Assembly: GCA_028280115.1 (NCBI GenBank)
Contig: JANQMJ010000017.1
Span: 124,001-188,000, forward strand
Reading direction: 5' to 3'
From: Parvularculaceae bacterium
GTDB taxonomy: Bacteria; Pseudomonadota; Alphaproteobacteria; Caulobacterales; Parvularculaceae
Length of the DNA: 64,000 bases
Shown here: positions 54,661-63,323 of the stretch, piece by piece
Layout: every line of letters starts with the position of its first letter
Numbering within the stretch: the first letter of the stretch is position 1
Position numbers and translations under genes: made by a program
The notes under the pieces: generated by a model
The model's input: only the letters and a program-made list of their open reading frames with translations
Told to the model about the DNA's origin: nothing
Databases searched by the model: none

Positions 54661-54785
54661 CCAATACCCCCTTCGGGCCACTTCCCCCGTAAACGGGGGA
54701 AGAAACCCTTGCGGCAATCGCCGCTCCTCCCCCGCTTGCGGGGGAGGCAGCCCCTGGACTTGATCCGGGGGACGGAGGGGGTGGG
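54661..54785. repeat. Intergenic repeat with strong GC hairpins
   Basis: Two near-perfect stems: CTTCCCCCGT-AA-ACGGGGGAAG (54681-54702) and CCTCCCCCGC-TT-GCGGGGGAGG (about 54726-54747). A third, weaker, follows around CCCCTGGACTTGATCCGGGG. The rest of the 321-bp gap between the Mla operon and the TipN-like gene shows no gene. The two flanking operons converge here, so the hairpins may terminate both. Confidence 0.78.
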
Positions 54786-54879
54786 CTTGCAACATGAAAG
54801 GAGCGATCATCAACTATTCATTTCGCTAAACCGGACAGTAGTGGCCCCGGTCCGCCCTACGAAGCTGCCGAAACCATTC

Positions 54880-57270
54880 TTACGCGAAATAGCCGACAGT
54901 CGCGCCGATCAGGAGATAGACCCGGCCGAGCGGCGAGCCGAGATATTCCTCCAGCTCCTCATCGGCGGTCTCGGACGTGGTTGCGTCTTCGAGCAATCGT
55001 TCAAAGCCTTGCAGAAAATGATGCACGCCCTGTTCGAAACCGCGGTCGCGCGCGGATTCGGAGCGAATGCGCCTTTTGACATCGGCTTCGTTGAGCCGAA
55101 GCAATCGGTTGGCGAAGACATTGCGGTCGCCGCGGTCGAACCGCTCCTGCAGCGCCGGCGGCGGCTCCCCGTAAAGCCTTGTTTCAAGCTCGTAGGTGAA
55201 ATCCTGGAGCTTGGCGATGATGCGGATGGCGTCGGCGGCTTCGTCGCGCGCCTCGGCCGGGGTTTTCTTGGCGCCCGCGTCGAGTTCGAGCGGCTCGGCG
55301 TCCTCGGCCGCGTCGAGAATTTCCCGCCACGAGACTTCGCCCTTGGCGCGGCGGCGCACGCCTGCATCTTCAGCGCCGCTTTCGACCACGGGCTGTTTGC
55401 GCCCGCGGCCATCGCCCCGGGACCGACGCTCAGCGATATCGCGGGCGAGTTCGTCAAGGCGCGCCGCGCCGTTCGATGAGGCGGGCTTGCTGCGGCCCTT
55501 GGGCGTAAAGCTGAGCGCGGGCGGTTCTTTTTCAGTCTTTTGAGGCGTTTCGCGCGGGGCTTTTTCCGGCGCCGGCTTTTGCTCGGCCGCCTTTTCGCGC
55601 GCTTTCTTTTCCTGCGCGGCCTTTTCCGCTTCGGCTTTCTTTTGGGCTTCAAGCCGGGCGGCCTTTTCCGCCTCTTCGGCTTCCTTGGCGGCGAGCGCCT
55701 TTCTTTCGCTCTGGGTTTCGGCGAGGCGGGCGGCGGCTTCCTGCTCGCGCAATTGGGCTTCGGCGAGCTTGCTCAAACGCTCCGTCTGCGTCGCAATCGC
55801 CTCGGCGAGCCGGTCGGCGCGCTTGCGTTGTTCTTCGATCAGATTTTCAAGCCGGATGTTTTCCTTTTCGAGCGCGGCGCGCGCTTCGGCCAGCGCCTTG
55901 TTGCGGTCGTCGATGCGATTGGCCGCCGCTTCGCTCTGTTTGAGGGCTTCGTCCGCGCTTTTGCGGGCCTGTTCGCTGGCGGCGGCGACGTTTTTCGATG
56001 CGGCGGTCGCCGCCTCGCCGGTCTGACGCGCCGCGTCGGAAACCTCTACGGCGGCCTTGGCCGCCTTGTCGGCGTCTTCGCGCGCGGCGTCGATCGCTTC
56101 CTTGCTCGCCTGAGATGCTTCGTCAAGCGCCTTGGCGGTCGCTTCGCGCATCTTGCCGGTTTCTTCCGCCGCGGCATCGAGGGCGGACTGGGTGATGTCT
56201 TCGGCCTGCCGCTTGGCGGTTTCGGCGGCCCGGCCGGCGGCGTCCTCAGCGGCGGCGGCGACAGCAGCGGCGCTTTGCGCGGCCGATTCCGCCGCCTCGT
56301 TCGAGGCCGCCGTTGCGCGCTCGGTCGCCTTTAGCGTTTCCTGGGCGGCGGCGTCGATGGCTTCGGTCGACGCGGCAAGGTTTTCTTGCGTCGCGCCGAG
56401 CGCGCCGCGCAGCGCCTCGAAGCTGGAAAACGCCCGCGCGGCGGCCGCTTCAAGCCGGCCCAGGCGCTCGTCGAAATCCTTTTCAAGACCGGCCGACACC
56501 GTATCGGCGGATTCAATCGCGGAAATGCTCGCCTTGGCGCGTTCGGCGATCGCCGCCGCGAATGAGTCCGCATGGGCGTTAAGGCTTTCGGTCAGGTCCA
56601 TCAGCCGGGAGCGCTCGTCGGCGACCCGTTCGACCGCGCCGGTGGCTTTATGCTCGATCGCTTCGCCGGCAAGCTCGATGGCGGCGACATGATCGCGGAT
56701 CATCGCTTCGACCGAGGCCAGCCGCGTCAGCGCGCCGTCGACGCTTTCATTGAGCGCCGTCATGTGGCCGCGCACCACCTGGCCGACATTGTCGGCGTTG
56801 TAGGCGGCGGACGCATCGGGCGAAATGAATTGCTTTGTGGCGGAAACAATCGACTGCGCCGCGCTCAGCATCGCCGCCACATTCGAGACCATATAGCCCA
56901 GCAGCAAAAGCAGGACGGGCACGATGATAGCGAAAATCAGCGACGTAAAATCATAGGCCGCAAACAATTCCCATTCGACGTTTGAACCGAAGATCTGGCG
57001 ATGGGCGAGCCAATTGCCCAGCGGCAGCCCGACGACAAAGCAGAAAAACACCAAAACCGCGCCAAGCCGCGCGACCAGCCAGGCCTGCCGGCCCCGAGCG
57101 TTCCAGTAGCGTTCGCCCTGCTCGGCGGCGAACAATCCGGCTGCGGCCTCGCTTCGGGCGGGGGGCCTGGCGTCGGCCGCCACCACATCGGAAAAATGCA
57201 CGCCTGGCGACCCGCCGCCATCGCCGGGTCCGTTCGACCCTTCGTTTTTTGGGTTATGTTCCTCGTTCAC
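54880..57270 (-). CDS. Large coiled-coil membrane protein, TipN-like
   Basis: 796 residues. A cytoplasmic N-terminus of about 60 residues is followed by two membrane segments (about 66-90 and 108-135), then a very long Ala/Glu/Lys-rich coiled coil (about 150-570) with regular heptads, a charged low-complexity region (570-620), and a folded C-terminal domain (about 640-790; ELETRLYGEPPPALQERFDR then RNVFANRLLRLNEADVKRRI). This layout matches TipN, the Caulobacter birth-scar and polarity marker, and the C-terminal domain resembles it. The identity is inferred from architecture and the resemblance, not shown. An alternative is a general coiled-coil scaffold. Confidence 0.6.
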   Translation of the reverse strand: MNEEHNPKNEGSNGPGDGGGSPGVHFSDVVAADARPPARSEAAAGLFAAEQGERYWNARGRQAWLVARLGAVLVFFCFVVGLPLGNWLAHRQIFGSNVEWELFAAYDFTSLIFAIIVPVLLLLLGYMVSNVAAMLSAAQSIVSATKQFISPDASAAYNADNVGQVVRGHMTALNESVDGALTRLASVEAMIRDHVAAIELAGEAIEHKATGAVERVADERSRLMDLTESLNAHADSFAAAIAERAKASISAIESADTVSAGLEKDFDERLGRLEAAAARAFSSFEALRGALGATQENLAASTEAIDAAAQETLKATERATAASNEAAESAAQSAAAVAAAAEDAAGRAAETAKRQAEDITQSALDAAAEETGKMREATAKALDEASQASKEAIDAAREDADKAAKAAVEVSDAARQTGEAATAASKNVAAASEQARKSADEALKQSEAAANRIDDRNKALAEARAALEKENIRLENLIEEQRKRADRLAEAIATQTERLSKLAEAQLREQEAAARLAETQSERKALAAKEAEEAEKAARLEAQKKAEAEKAAQEKKAREKAAEQKPAPEKAPRETPQKTEKEPPALSFTPKGRSKPASSNGAARLDELARDIAERRSRGDGRGRKQPVVESGAEDAGVRRRAKGEVSWREILDAAEDAEPLELDAGAKKTPAEARDEAADAIRIIAKLQDFTYELETRLYGEPPPALQERFDRGDRNVFANRLLRLNEADVKRRIRSESARDRGFEQGVHHFLQGFERLLEDATTSETADEELEEYLGSPLGRVYLLIGATVGYFA

Positions 57271-57438
57271 GCTCTTTCCCGGCGTTCAAATCCGCAAGGC
57301 CCCCGGCAACGTCCCGCATAGCGGATTTTCGCATGCCCGCCAATTGATTGCCGCCGGTTTCAGCCGGACGCGGGCGTTCATTTCCGCCAAGAATCCCTAT
57401 AGCCGCGATTCGCAAGCATTCAGACCGCCCGGCATTTT

Positions 57439-58224
57439 ATGAGCACACTCCGTCAGAGCGTCGTCAATCTGGTCGAAAGCCGCCTGTTTCAGGGAACCGT
57501 GCTGACCTTAATTATTGTCAACGCGGTCATATTGGGGGCGGACACCTTCGACGCGGTGCGAATCGCCATGGGGCCGGGCCTGGGCATGGTCGACCGGCTG
57601 ATCGTTTACGCCTTCGTTGTGGAAATCTTTTTGCGGATATTCGCCGAGCGGGGCGATTATTTCCGCAAGGGCTGGAATATATTCGATTTCGTGATCGTGG
57701 GGGTGTCCCTGGCCGCGGCCACCAGCGGGCTCGCCGCGTTGCGGGCCTTTCGCGTGCTCCGGGTGCTGCGCGTCATCACCGTCATCCCGCGCATGCGGGT
57801 CGTCGTTTCTGCGCTGCTCGATTCCATTCCCGGCATCGCCTCGGTCGGCGTCGTCCTGGCGCTGATCATTTATGTCTTCGCGGTCATCGCTGCCAATCTT
57901 TATGGCGGCGCGCATCCGCATCTGTTCGGCGATGTCTTTACCGCGATGTATACGCTGTTTCAGGTCATGACCCTGGAAGGCTGGCCGGACATCGCCGGCC
58001 AGGTGGGCGAAACCCACGCCCGGTCCTGGGTGTTCTTCTTGGCCTTCGTACTGATTGCGACCTTCACAATGTTGAACCTCTTCGTCGCCATTGTCGTGCG
58101 CGTGGTGGAGGAAGACAGCGGGCCGGTGGTCGACGAGGTGATCGCCAATCAGACCGCCATACGCGAGCACCTTGCGGCATTGCGAGAAGAGGTGGCGGCC
58201 CTTTCGGCGCGTTTGCCGAAATGA
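57439..58224 (+). CDS. Bacterial voltage-gated cation channel (NaChBac type)
   Basis: 261 residues, six membrane segments and one pore loop per subunit; four subunits make a channel. S4 carries arginines at every third place (R102, R105, R108, R111), the voltage sensor. The pore filter is TLEGWPD (residues 178-184); sodium channels of this family usually have TLESWxx. The Gly and the final Asp are unusual among sodium channels and may favour calcium. The C-terminus is a short coiled coil (HLAALREEVAALSARLPK). It stands alone between the TipN-like gene (divergent) and an acyl-CoA dehydrogenase. Confidence 0.9.
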   Translation: MSTLRQSVVNLVESRLFQGTVLTLIIVNAVILGADTFDAVRIAMGPGLGMVDRLIVYAFVVEIFLRIFAERGDYFRKGWNIFDFVIVGVSLAAATSGLAALRAFRVLRVLRVITVIPRMRVVVSALLDSIPGIASVGVVLALIIYVFAVIAANLYGGAHPHLFGDVFTAMYTLFQVMTLEGWPDIAGQVGETHARSWVFFLAFVLIATFTMLNLFVAIVVRVVEEDSGPVVDEVIANQTAIREHLAALREEVAALSARLPK

Positions 58225-58281
58225 CCCCGGAGCGGTATTGAGGCCCCGCATACGCGAAAACGCACCGTGGGAGACGCCGCC

Positions 58282-59454
58282 ATGCGGTCCAACAGCCATG
58301 CCTTTATGAAATTCGACCTCGATCCGATGATCGAAGAAATGCGCGACGTGGTGGCGCGCTGGGTCGCCGACCGGCTTGCGCCGCGCGCTGCGGAAATCGA
58401 CGAGAAGAATCTCTTTCCCCGCGAGCTATGGCCGGAACTGGGCGATCTCGGCGTGCTCGGGATTACCGCGGACGAAGAATTCGGCGGGGCCGGGCTCGGC
58501 TATCTCGCCCATTGCGTGGTCATGGAGGAAATCTCCCGCGGGTCCGGCGCGGTGGGGCTTTCCTATGGCGCCCATTCCAATCTCTGCGTCAACCAGATCA
58601 ATCTGAACGGCGATAAAGCGCAAAAGGAAACCTATCTGCCCAAGCTGATTTCCGGCGAACATCTCGGCGCCCTCGCCATGTCCGAACCGGGCGCGGGCTC
58701 GGACGTCGTCGGCATGAAATTGCGCGCCGAGAAGAAAGGCGACCGCTATATTCTCAACGGCTCGAAAATGTGGATCACCAACGGGCCCGGCGCAGACACG
58801 GTGGTGGTCTACGCCAAGACCAAGCCCGAGGCCGGGTCGCGCGGCATCACCGCCTTCATTATCGAAAAGGGCTTTAAGGGATTTTCGACCGCGCAAAAGC
58901 TCGACAAGCTCGGCATGCGCGGCTCGGACACGTCCGAACTGGTGTTCGAAGATTGCGAGGTTCCCGAAGAAAATATTCTCGGCCAGCTTAACGAAGGCGT
59001 CGCGGTGTTGATGTCGGGGCTCGATTACGAACGCACGGTCCTGTCGGCGGGCTCGCTGGGCATCATGCAGGCCTGCCTCGATGTCGTCATTCCCTATGTG
59101 CACGAGCGCGAGCAGTTCGGCCGGCCCATCGGTTCGTTCCAGCTCGTCCAGGGCAAGCTCGCCGACATGTATGTGACGGCCAATGCGGCCAAGTCCTATG
59201 TCTATCAGGTGGCGAAAGCCTGCGACCGGGGCGAGACCGCGCGCCAGGACGCGGCGGGCTGCATTCTCTTCGCCTCGGAAAAGGCCACGCAAGTCGCGCT
59301 CGACGCCATCCAGATGCTCGGCGGCAACGGCTATATCAACGAATACCCCACCGGCCGGCTGTTGCGCGACGCCAAGCTTTACGAAATCGGCGCCGGCACG
59401 TCGGAAGTCCGCCGCATGCTGATCGGCCGCGAACTGTTCGACAAGACGGGGTAG
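58282..59454 (+). CDS. Acyl-CoA dehydrogenase, probably isovaleryl-CoA dehydrogenase
   Basis: 390 residues. FAD-dependent enzyme of leucine breakdown. ATG 58282 follows GGGAGA, and a GTG five codons earlier is less likely. [20 protein letters not shown] and [17 protein letters not shown] are the FAD-binding signatures. [20 protein letters not shown] has the Glu in the early position used by isovaleryl-CoA dehydrogenases, and [14 protein letters not shown] is also typical. [20 protein letters not shown] closes the active site. The other leucine catabolism genes are not in the window, so the substrate rests on the motifs. Confidence 0.88.
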   Translation: MRSNSHAFMKFDLDPMIEEMRDVVARWVADRLAPRAAEIDEKNLFPRELWPELGDLGVLGITADEEFGGAGLGYLAHCVVMEEISRGSGAVGLSYGAHSNLCVNQINLNGDKAQKETYLPKLISGEHLGALAMSEPGAGSDVVGMKLRAEKKGDRYILNGSKMWITNGPGADTVVVYAKTKPEAGSRGITAFIIEKGFKGFSTAQKLDKLGMRGSDTSELVFEDCEVPEENILGQLNEGVAVLMSGLDYERTVLSAGSLGIMQACLDVVIPYVHEREQFGRPIGSFQLVQGKLADMYVTANAAKSYVYQVAKACDRGETARQDAAGCILFASEKATQVALDAIQMLGGNGYINEYPTGRLLRDAKLYEIGAGTSEVRRMLIGRELFDKTG

Positions 59455-59512
59455 GGCGCCGGCGCAGAGCGATACCCATCCTAGGACTCCTCAAGAAACA
59501 ACAAGACCAGCC

Positions 59513-59692
59513 ATGGGCATTTCTCTCGAGGATAAGGTCAAAACGCTTCCTCAAGCACGCCGTGATAAAATCAAAAAGCGTACAGCGGCGTTAATCGCCG
59601 AATTTTTAAACCAGTCGCCATGCAGTAAACTCAGCCCCCCATCGCCAGCAGGGACTGATAATTCTCGCGGCCGTGAAACACGCGAAGAATGA
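59513..59692 (+). pseudogene. N-terminal fragment of a HigA-like XRE antitoxin
   Basis: ATG 59513 opens a 59-codon frame. The first 30 residues (ISLEDKVKTLPQARRDKIKK then RTAALIAE) match the leading helix region of HigA-type XRE antitoxins, which reads LxxxLxxLPxERRxKIxxRAxELIAEE. The DNA-binding domain should follow, but the frame turns into unrelated sequence on the antisense of a toxin remnant. It is therefore a truncated fragment. The identity rests on about 30 residues. Confidence 0.5.
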
Positions 59693-59885
59693 TAATCTCC
59701 TTCTCAGTCGCGCGATAAGCGATGACGACGGGCGCGGGAAGAGTGCGTCGCAGGAATGGTTTGAATCAGAAAACCTCCTTCCCGTTCTCCCCGACGAAAG
59801 TCGGGGTCCAGAAATGTGGAACCGCCGAAGGAGTTCTGGGTCCCGGCTTTCGCCGGGAAAAGCGGAGTTTTGGATGTTTCGGCAT
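59631..59885 (-). pseudogene. ParE/RelE-type toxin gene interrupted by an intergenic repeat
   Basis: Starting at ATG 59885, 21 bases after the antitoxin stop, the frame gives a few residues (MPKHPKLRF) and then runs through a repeat and stops at TGA 59766-59768. After the repeat the C-terminus of a ParE toxin is clear: LRRTLPAPVVIAYRATEKEI followed by IILRVFHGRENYQSLL and a stop at 59631. ParE toxins end in R.YLIFYR...I.I.RVLHGxRD, so the match is good. The middle of the gene has been lost or displaced by the repeat. The toxin is inactive; its antitoxin remains. Confidence 0.75.
59772..59860. repeat. Intergenic repeat inserted in the toxin gene
   Basis: Two hairpins, CCCCGACGAAAGTCGGGG (about 59789-59805) and TCCCGGCTTTCGCCGGGA (59841-59858), separated by GTCCAGAAATGTGG and GAGTTCTGGG, which pair with each other in part. 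This is the form of the common 'GACGAAAGTCGGGGTCCAG...TGGGTCCCGGCTTTCGCCGGGA' repeat of high-GC alphaproteobacteria. It lies inside the parE frame. Confidence 0.82.
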
Positions 59886-59906
59886 CAAGTTAGCGCCCGC
59901 GGCGAC

Positions 59907-60146
59907 TTAACGATCTTTCGCGGCATTGGCCCGAATTTGCGCGATATGTTGGTCCGCGCTCAAAGTGACGCCGCGCCCTTCGGCGATTTCCCGCTCGGCT
60001 TCGGCGATGGCTTCGCGGATGCGGCGAAGGTGGCGTTCGTAAAGCGTCAACGCGCGCTCAATCGCGTCTGCTTCCGACTTGAAGCCGCCGGCGGCGATTT
60101 CACGCTCGATAAAGGCCTTTTTCTCTGGCGACAGGGCTATGGTCAT
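59907..60146 (-). CDS. ParD-family antitoxin, probably orphaned
   Basis: 79 residues. ALSPEKKAFIEREIAAGGFK followed by SEADAIERALTLYERH is the ribbon-helix-helix domain and dimer helix of ParD antitoxins, and the tail (EIAEGRGVTLSADQHIAQIR) is the toxin-wrapping part. ParD normally binds and neutralises ParE, encoded immediately downstream. The downstream toxin here is broken, so this antitoxin either decays too or protects against a toxin elsewhere (anti-addiction). Confidence 0.82.
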   Translation of the reverse strand: MTIALSPEKKAFIEREIAAGGFKSEADAIERALTLYERHLRRIREAIAEAEREIAEGRGVTLSADQHIAQIRANAAKDR

Positions 60147-60297
60147 GCTGACAGCATACTATCCCCCAGCTTTCCTGCAAATGGCGAATATTGATACAAT
60201 AGTCGGCTCCACTGCTCCTGCATTCGTCCGCCTCATTGCCGAGTCATGCGTCAGAACTCGATTATCTCGGTCCGCGAGCGTATAGAGACGGGCTGTA

Positions 60298-61017
60298 ATG
60301 AACCACTCCCGCCACTCCTTCGGTCTCCAACCCGGCGACAGCCTGACCTGGAAATACGAGGTCATCGACCGCCTGGGCAGCGGGTCCGAAGGCGAAGTCT
60401 ACAAGATCCGCGAAATCGCCACGGGCCTTACCCGCGCCGCCAAGCTCTATTTTCGCAACCACAAAAGCGCCAAGCGCCTGGTGCGTTACGCGCGCAAGCT
60501 TGACGCCCTGCGCGACTGCGACATTGTCGTTAAATATTTCCACTCCGAAGAGGTGCGCATCGGCGACACGTTCATTCAGTGTCTGATCAGCGAATATTTC
60601 GCCGGCGCCGTGCTGCACGATCTGTTGAAAGACTATCGCGGCGGGCGCATGCCGCCTTTCGAGGCGCTCAACCTGCTTTACGATCTGACCATCGGCATTG
60701 AGGAGATTCACGCCCGCGGCGAGTTTCACGGCGATCTTCACACCGGCAATATTTTCGTCGAACGGCGCGGCGTGTTCTTTCAACTGCGCACCATCGACTT
60801 TCACGAATGGGGCCGCTCGCCGGCGATCGAACGCCGCTCGGACATTCTTTCCATCGCGCGGCTTCTATACGACATTGTCGGGGGCCGCGCCCATTACCGA
60901 AAACAGCCCCAGCCGATCAAGGATGTCTGCTGCGGCCTGCGCTCGGATTTGATTTTAAAAAAATTCCCGACGATTTTTCACCTGCGCGCGCATCTGGAAA
61001 CGTTCGAATGGGCGTAG
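60298..61017 (+). CDS. Small Ser/Thr protein kinase-like protein
   Basis: 239 residues. The kinase fold is readable: glycine loop LGSGSEGEVYK (residues 26-36), lysine K49 in AAKLYF, catalytic loop HGDLHTGN (H144, D146, N151) and the metal-binding D167 in TIDFHEWG (DFH in place of DFG). A helix with SDILSIARLLYDIVGG follows. The activation-segment APE and the end of the C-lobe are short, about 70 residues after D167. Nucleotide-binding residues are kept, so activity is possible. Substrate unknown. It is convergent with the antiporter gene. Confidence 0.78.
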   Translation: MNHSRHSFGLQPGDSLTWKYEVIDRLGSGSEGEVYKIREIATGLTRAAKLYFRNHKSAKRLVRYARKLDALRDCDIVVKYFHSEEVRIGDTFIQCLISEYFAGAVLHDLLKDYRGGRMPPFEALNLLYDLTIGIEEIHARGEFHGDLHTGNIFVERRGVFFQLRTIDFHEWGRSPAIERRSDILSIARLLYDIVGGRAHYRKQPQPIKDVCCGLRSDLILKKFPTIFHLRAHLETFEWA

Positions 61018-61022
61018 GGCGC

Positions 61023-62231
61023 CTAGCCCGCGAACATGGCGCGCTTTTTCGCCAGGGCGGTTTCCTTGATGAGCAGCTTGATCAGCGGGCCCGACGTCAG
61101 CCGCGCGGCGAAAACCCCAAGCGTGACGACCAGCGCGCCGACGGTGAGCGTGGCGTCCTGGGCGACGATCGACGCCGCATCGAACAGCGACATCAAAAAC
61201 AGCGCCGATGCCGCGCCCGGCGCGCCGCCGAACCAGGCGAGAAACATCTGGCTTTCCTTGGGCAAATTCGTCTGTTTGAGGGTCGCAAGGCGCGGGCCGG
61301 CGCGCATGATCGTCACCGCGGCGATGGCGAACAATATCGTCAACAGATCCGCCTGGAAGATGCGCGGCGCCAGCACGACGCCGAAGGCGAAATAGGCCGC
61401 CGGCGCGACCGCGCGTTCGACAATGCGGCGCATGCGCACGCGCGTGGTAATCAGCGCGGTGGTCTGTTCGCCCCATAAAAGGCCCGCCGCGGCGGCGGCG
61501 ATCGCCGGATGGGCCCCGAGCGCGGCGGCGCCGAACGCGGCGATGACGCCGGCGGCGACCGCCAGGAGCGCTGCGGCGCGAATGCTTTCGATGCGGTTGC
61601 CGGCAAGGGCGGCGGCAAGGCCCAGGCCGCCGCCGAGCGCAAAGGCGACGAAAATCGCCTGGCCCGCCTCGTAAAGCGGCGTCACCGCCGGCAGGGAAAG
61701 CGGCGCCGCGGTGGCGGTCGCTTCGAGCAGCACGGCGACCGGCAGGCCGAGCGCCAGCACCGCGGCGCTTTCTAGCCTGACGGCGGCCTTGATGATCGCC
61801 GGCGCCGGGGCGTCGGCGACTGCGCGCCGGTCGAAGGCGGCGCCGTTCAGCGCCAGCGCGCCGGCGACCAACAGCGCCGCGGAAAGCGTCAGATGGGGCA
61901 CCAGCACGAAGGCCCCGAGGCCGCAGACAATAAGAAACAGCGGCGCGCCGCCGATCGTCAGCCGGAACGAGGCCGGACAGGCGCTGGCAAGGCGTGAGAC
62001 CCGAAACTGCGCTGCGGCGACAAAGGCAAGCGCGGCGAGCAAGGCGTCCGCCCCGGCCGCGGTCCATTCCGACGGCGCGAAAGGCGCGCCGGCCGCCCGG
62101 TAGACCAAGGAAACAGCGGCGCCGACCGCAAGCGTCAGCGCCGGGGCCCGCTCGGCGACGCTAATCCAGTTTGTCTTTGCGAGACTCCACAAAACGACGG
62201 CAAGCGCCGCCGCAATCACCGCAAATATCAT
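61023..62231 (-). CDS. Cation:proton antiporter-like membrane protein (CPA family)
   Basis: 402 residues with about eleven or twelve hydrophobic segments. The segment FLAWFGGAPGAASALFLMSL matches the FIGWFGxRG(A/L)ASxL helix of NhaP-type antiporters, and LITTRVRMRRIVERAVAPAA their preceding loop. The paired Asp-Asp or Asn-Asp ion site is less obvious: ALNGAAFDRRAVAD is the nearest candidate. Sodium or potassium exchange for protons is likely by family, but the ion is unproven. It is divergent from the gap before the holin-like gene. Confidence 0.72.
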   Translation of the reverse strand: MIFAVIAAALAVVLWSLAKTNWISVAERAPALTLAVGAAVSLVYRAAGAPFAPSEWTAAGADALLAALAFVAAAQFRVSRLASACPASFRLTIGGAPLFLIVCGLGAFVLVPHLTLSAALLVAGALALNGAAFDRRAVADAPAPAIIKAAVRLESAAVLALGLPVAVLLEATATAAPLSLPAVTPLYEAGQAIFVAFALGGGLGLAAALAGNRIESIRAAALLAVAAGVIAAFGAAALGAHPAIAAAAAGLLWGEQTTALITTRVRMRRIVERAVAPAAYFAFGVVLAPRIFQADLLTILFAIAAVTIMRAGPRLATLKQTNLPKESQMFLAWFGGAPGAASALFLMSLFDAASIVAQDATLTVGALVVTLGVFAARLTSGPLIKLLIKETALAKKRAMFAG

Positions 62232-62625
62232 AAATCCGACCTTTGTCGCCGTTTCGCCCTTCTGGGGCGCGGCGAATCACCTGTGGAGAACGTGAATTGA
62301 TCCGGCCCTATTGGCAAATTGAATTTTTTACAGGATTAGATCGCATACGGCCTGTTTTGCGGCGTTTCAGGCCTTTCCGGTGGATTCTTGAGATGTTGCG
62401 CGCGGCGCAACACGGTTCAATCACCGGTTGTTTTAAGGTTTTGCTTTTCGCCTGAGGGCGAAATCGGCTTTGCCAGTAAATACAACGCCTTCTGAGCATT
62501 GTTGATCCTGGCGCCGACATATTCGGACGTTTTCAAAGGCGCCGATGCGCCGTTTTATCCGCACCCGCATGCGCGGCGTTAGAATGCGATCCGAGAAAAT
62601 TCTGAGACGGCTTTTCGGAGAGCTT
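62232..62625. other. 394-bp gap without a recognisable gene
   Basis: The gap has one AT-rich patch (about 62296-62340, with AAATTGAATTTTTTACAGG) that could hold promoters of both flanking genes. A minus-strand frame of 70 codons (62308-62520) is rich in Arg and Lys and has no ribosome-binding site. I see no repeat, RNA or terminator here. Confidence 0.5.
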
Positions 62626-63189
62626 ATGGCCAGGACCAACCGCAGGGCGCGCGGCAAGATCAAGCGCGCCATCGCAGATACCGCGCCGGCGCTCGCCCAT
62701 GCGCTGGGCGGACCGCTGGCCGGCGCGGCGGTGGCGCAGATTTCCCGTGCGATATTCGGCGCGCCGGACGCGGGCGAGGATGCGCTCGGCGATGCGCTGG
62801 CAAGCGCGACGCCGGAACAGCTTGTGGCGCTCAAGAAAGCCGAACGCGAATTCGCGCTCGCCCTGCGCCAGGCGAGCGTTGAGGAACATCGCATCGCCGC
62901 CGCCGACCGGGCGAGCGCGCGGGCGCGCCACATCGCCCTGCGCGATCGCACGCCGGCGGCGCTGGGCGCGCTGATTATTGTCGGATTTTTCGCCGTGCTC
63001 GCCGCCATGGTGTCGCGCCGGCTGCCCGCCGGGGCGGAGACCGAATTTTCGATCATGCTCGGCGCGCTCGCGACCATGACCGCGGCGGTGGTCAATTATT
63101 ATTTCGGCTCGTCCGCGGGTTCGAAGGACAAGACGCGCCTTATCGCCGGGCCGCCGCAGCAGGAAAGGGAAGGAAACCTGGAAACGTAA
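62626..63189 (+). CDS. 3TM holin-like protein (phage or gene transfer agent type)
   Basis: 187 residues from ATG 62626, with GGAGAG nine bases upstream. An N-terminal helical, alanine-rich part with LAHALGGPLAGAAVAQISRA, a charged linker (ERFALALRQASVEEHR-like region), then two close hydrophobic segments (ALGALIIVGFFAVLAAMVSR and MLGALATMTAAVVNYYFG) and the tail SSAGSKDKTRLI. The YYFGSSxGSKxK end is characteristic of holin-type proteins of phages and gene transfer agents. No other phage gene lies nearby, so its function may be independent. Class assignment is moderate. Confidence 0.6.
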   Translation: MARTNRRARGKIKRAIADTAPALAHALGGPLAGAAVAQISRAIFGAPDAGEDALGDALASATPEQLVALKKAEREFALALRQASVEEHRIAAADRASARARHIALRDRTPAALGALIIVGFFAVLAAMVSRRLPAGAETEFSIMLGALATMTAAVVNYYFGSSAGSKDKTRLIAGPPQQEREGNLET

Positions 63190-63323
63190 CGCATCTTTTC
63201 CGCTCATTCCCCTGGATCGACTCGGAGGGAATGAGCGGGAGAGGGCGCTAGGCAAAGGCATGACCGAACTTGTTTTTGCTGAAACGGACCATCATGTTCC
63301 GATGCCAACGGTAAGGGAAAGGC

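Noticed and set aside
60159-60365. Minus-strand frame of 68 codons overlapping the kinase start
   Set aside because: It overlaps the intact kinase gene and shows no domain; codon pattern unconvincing.
62308-62520. Minus-strand frame of 70 codons in the gap before the holin-like gene
   Set aside because: Arg/Lys/Pro-rich, no ribosome-binding site, no motif.
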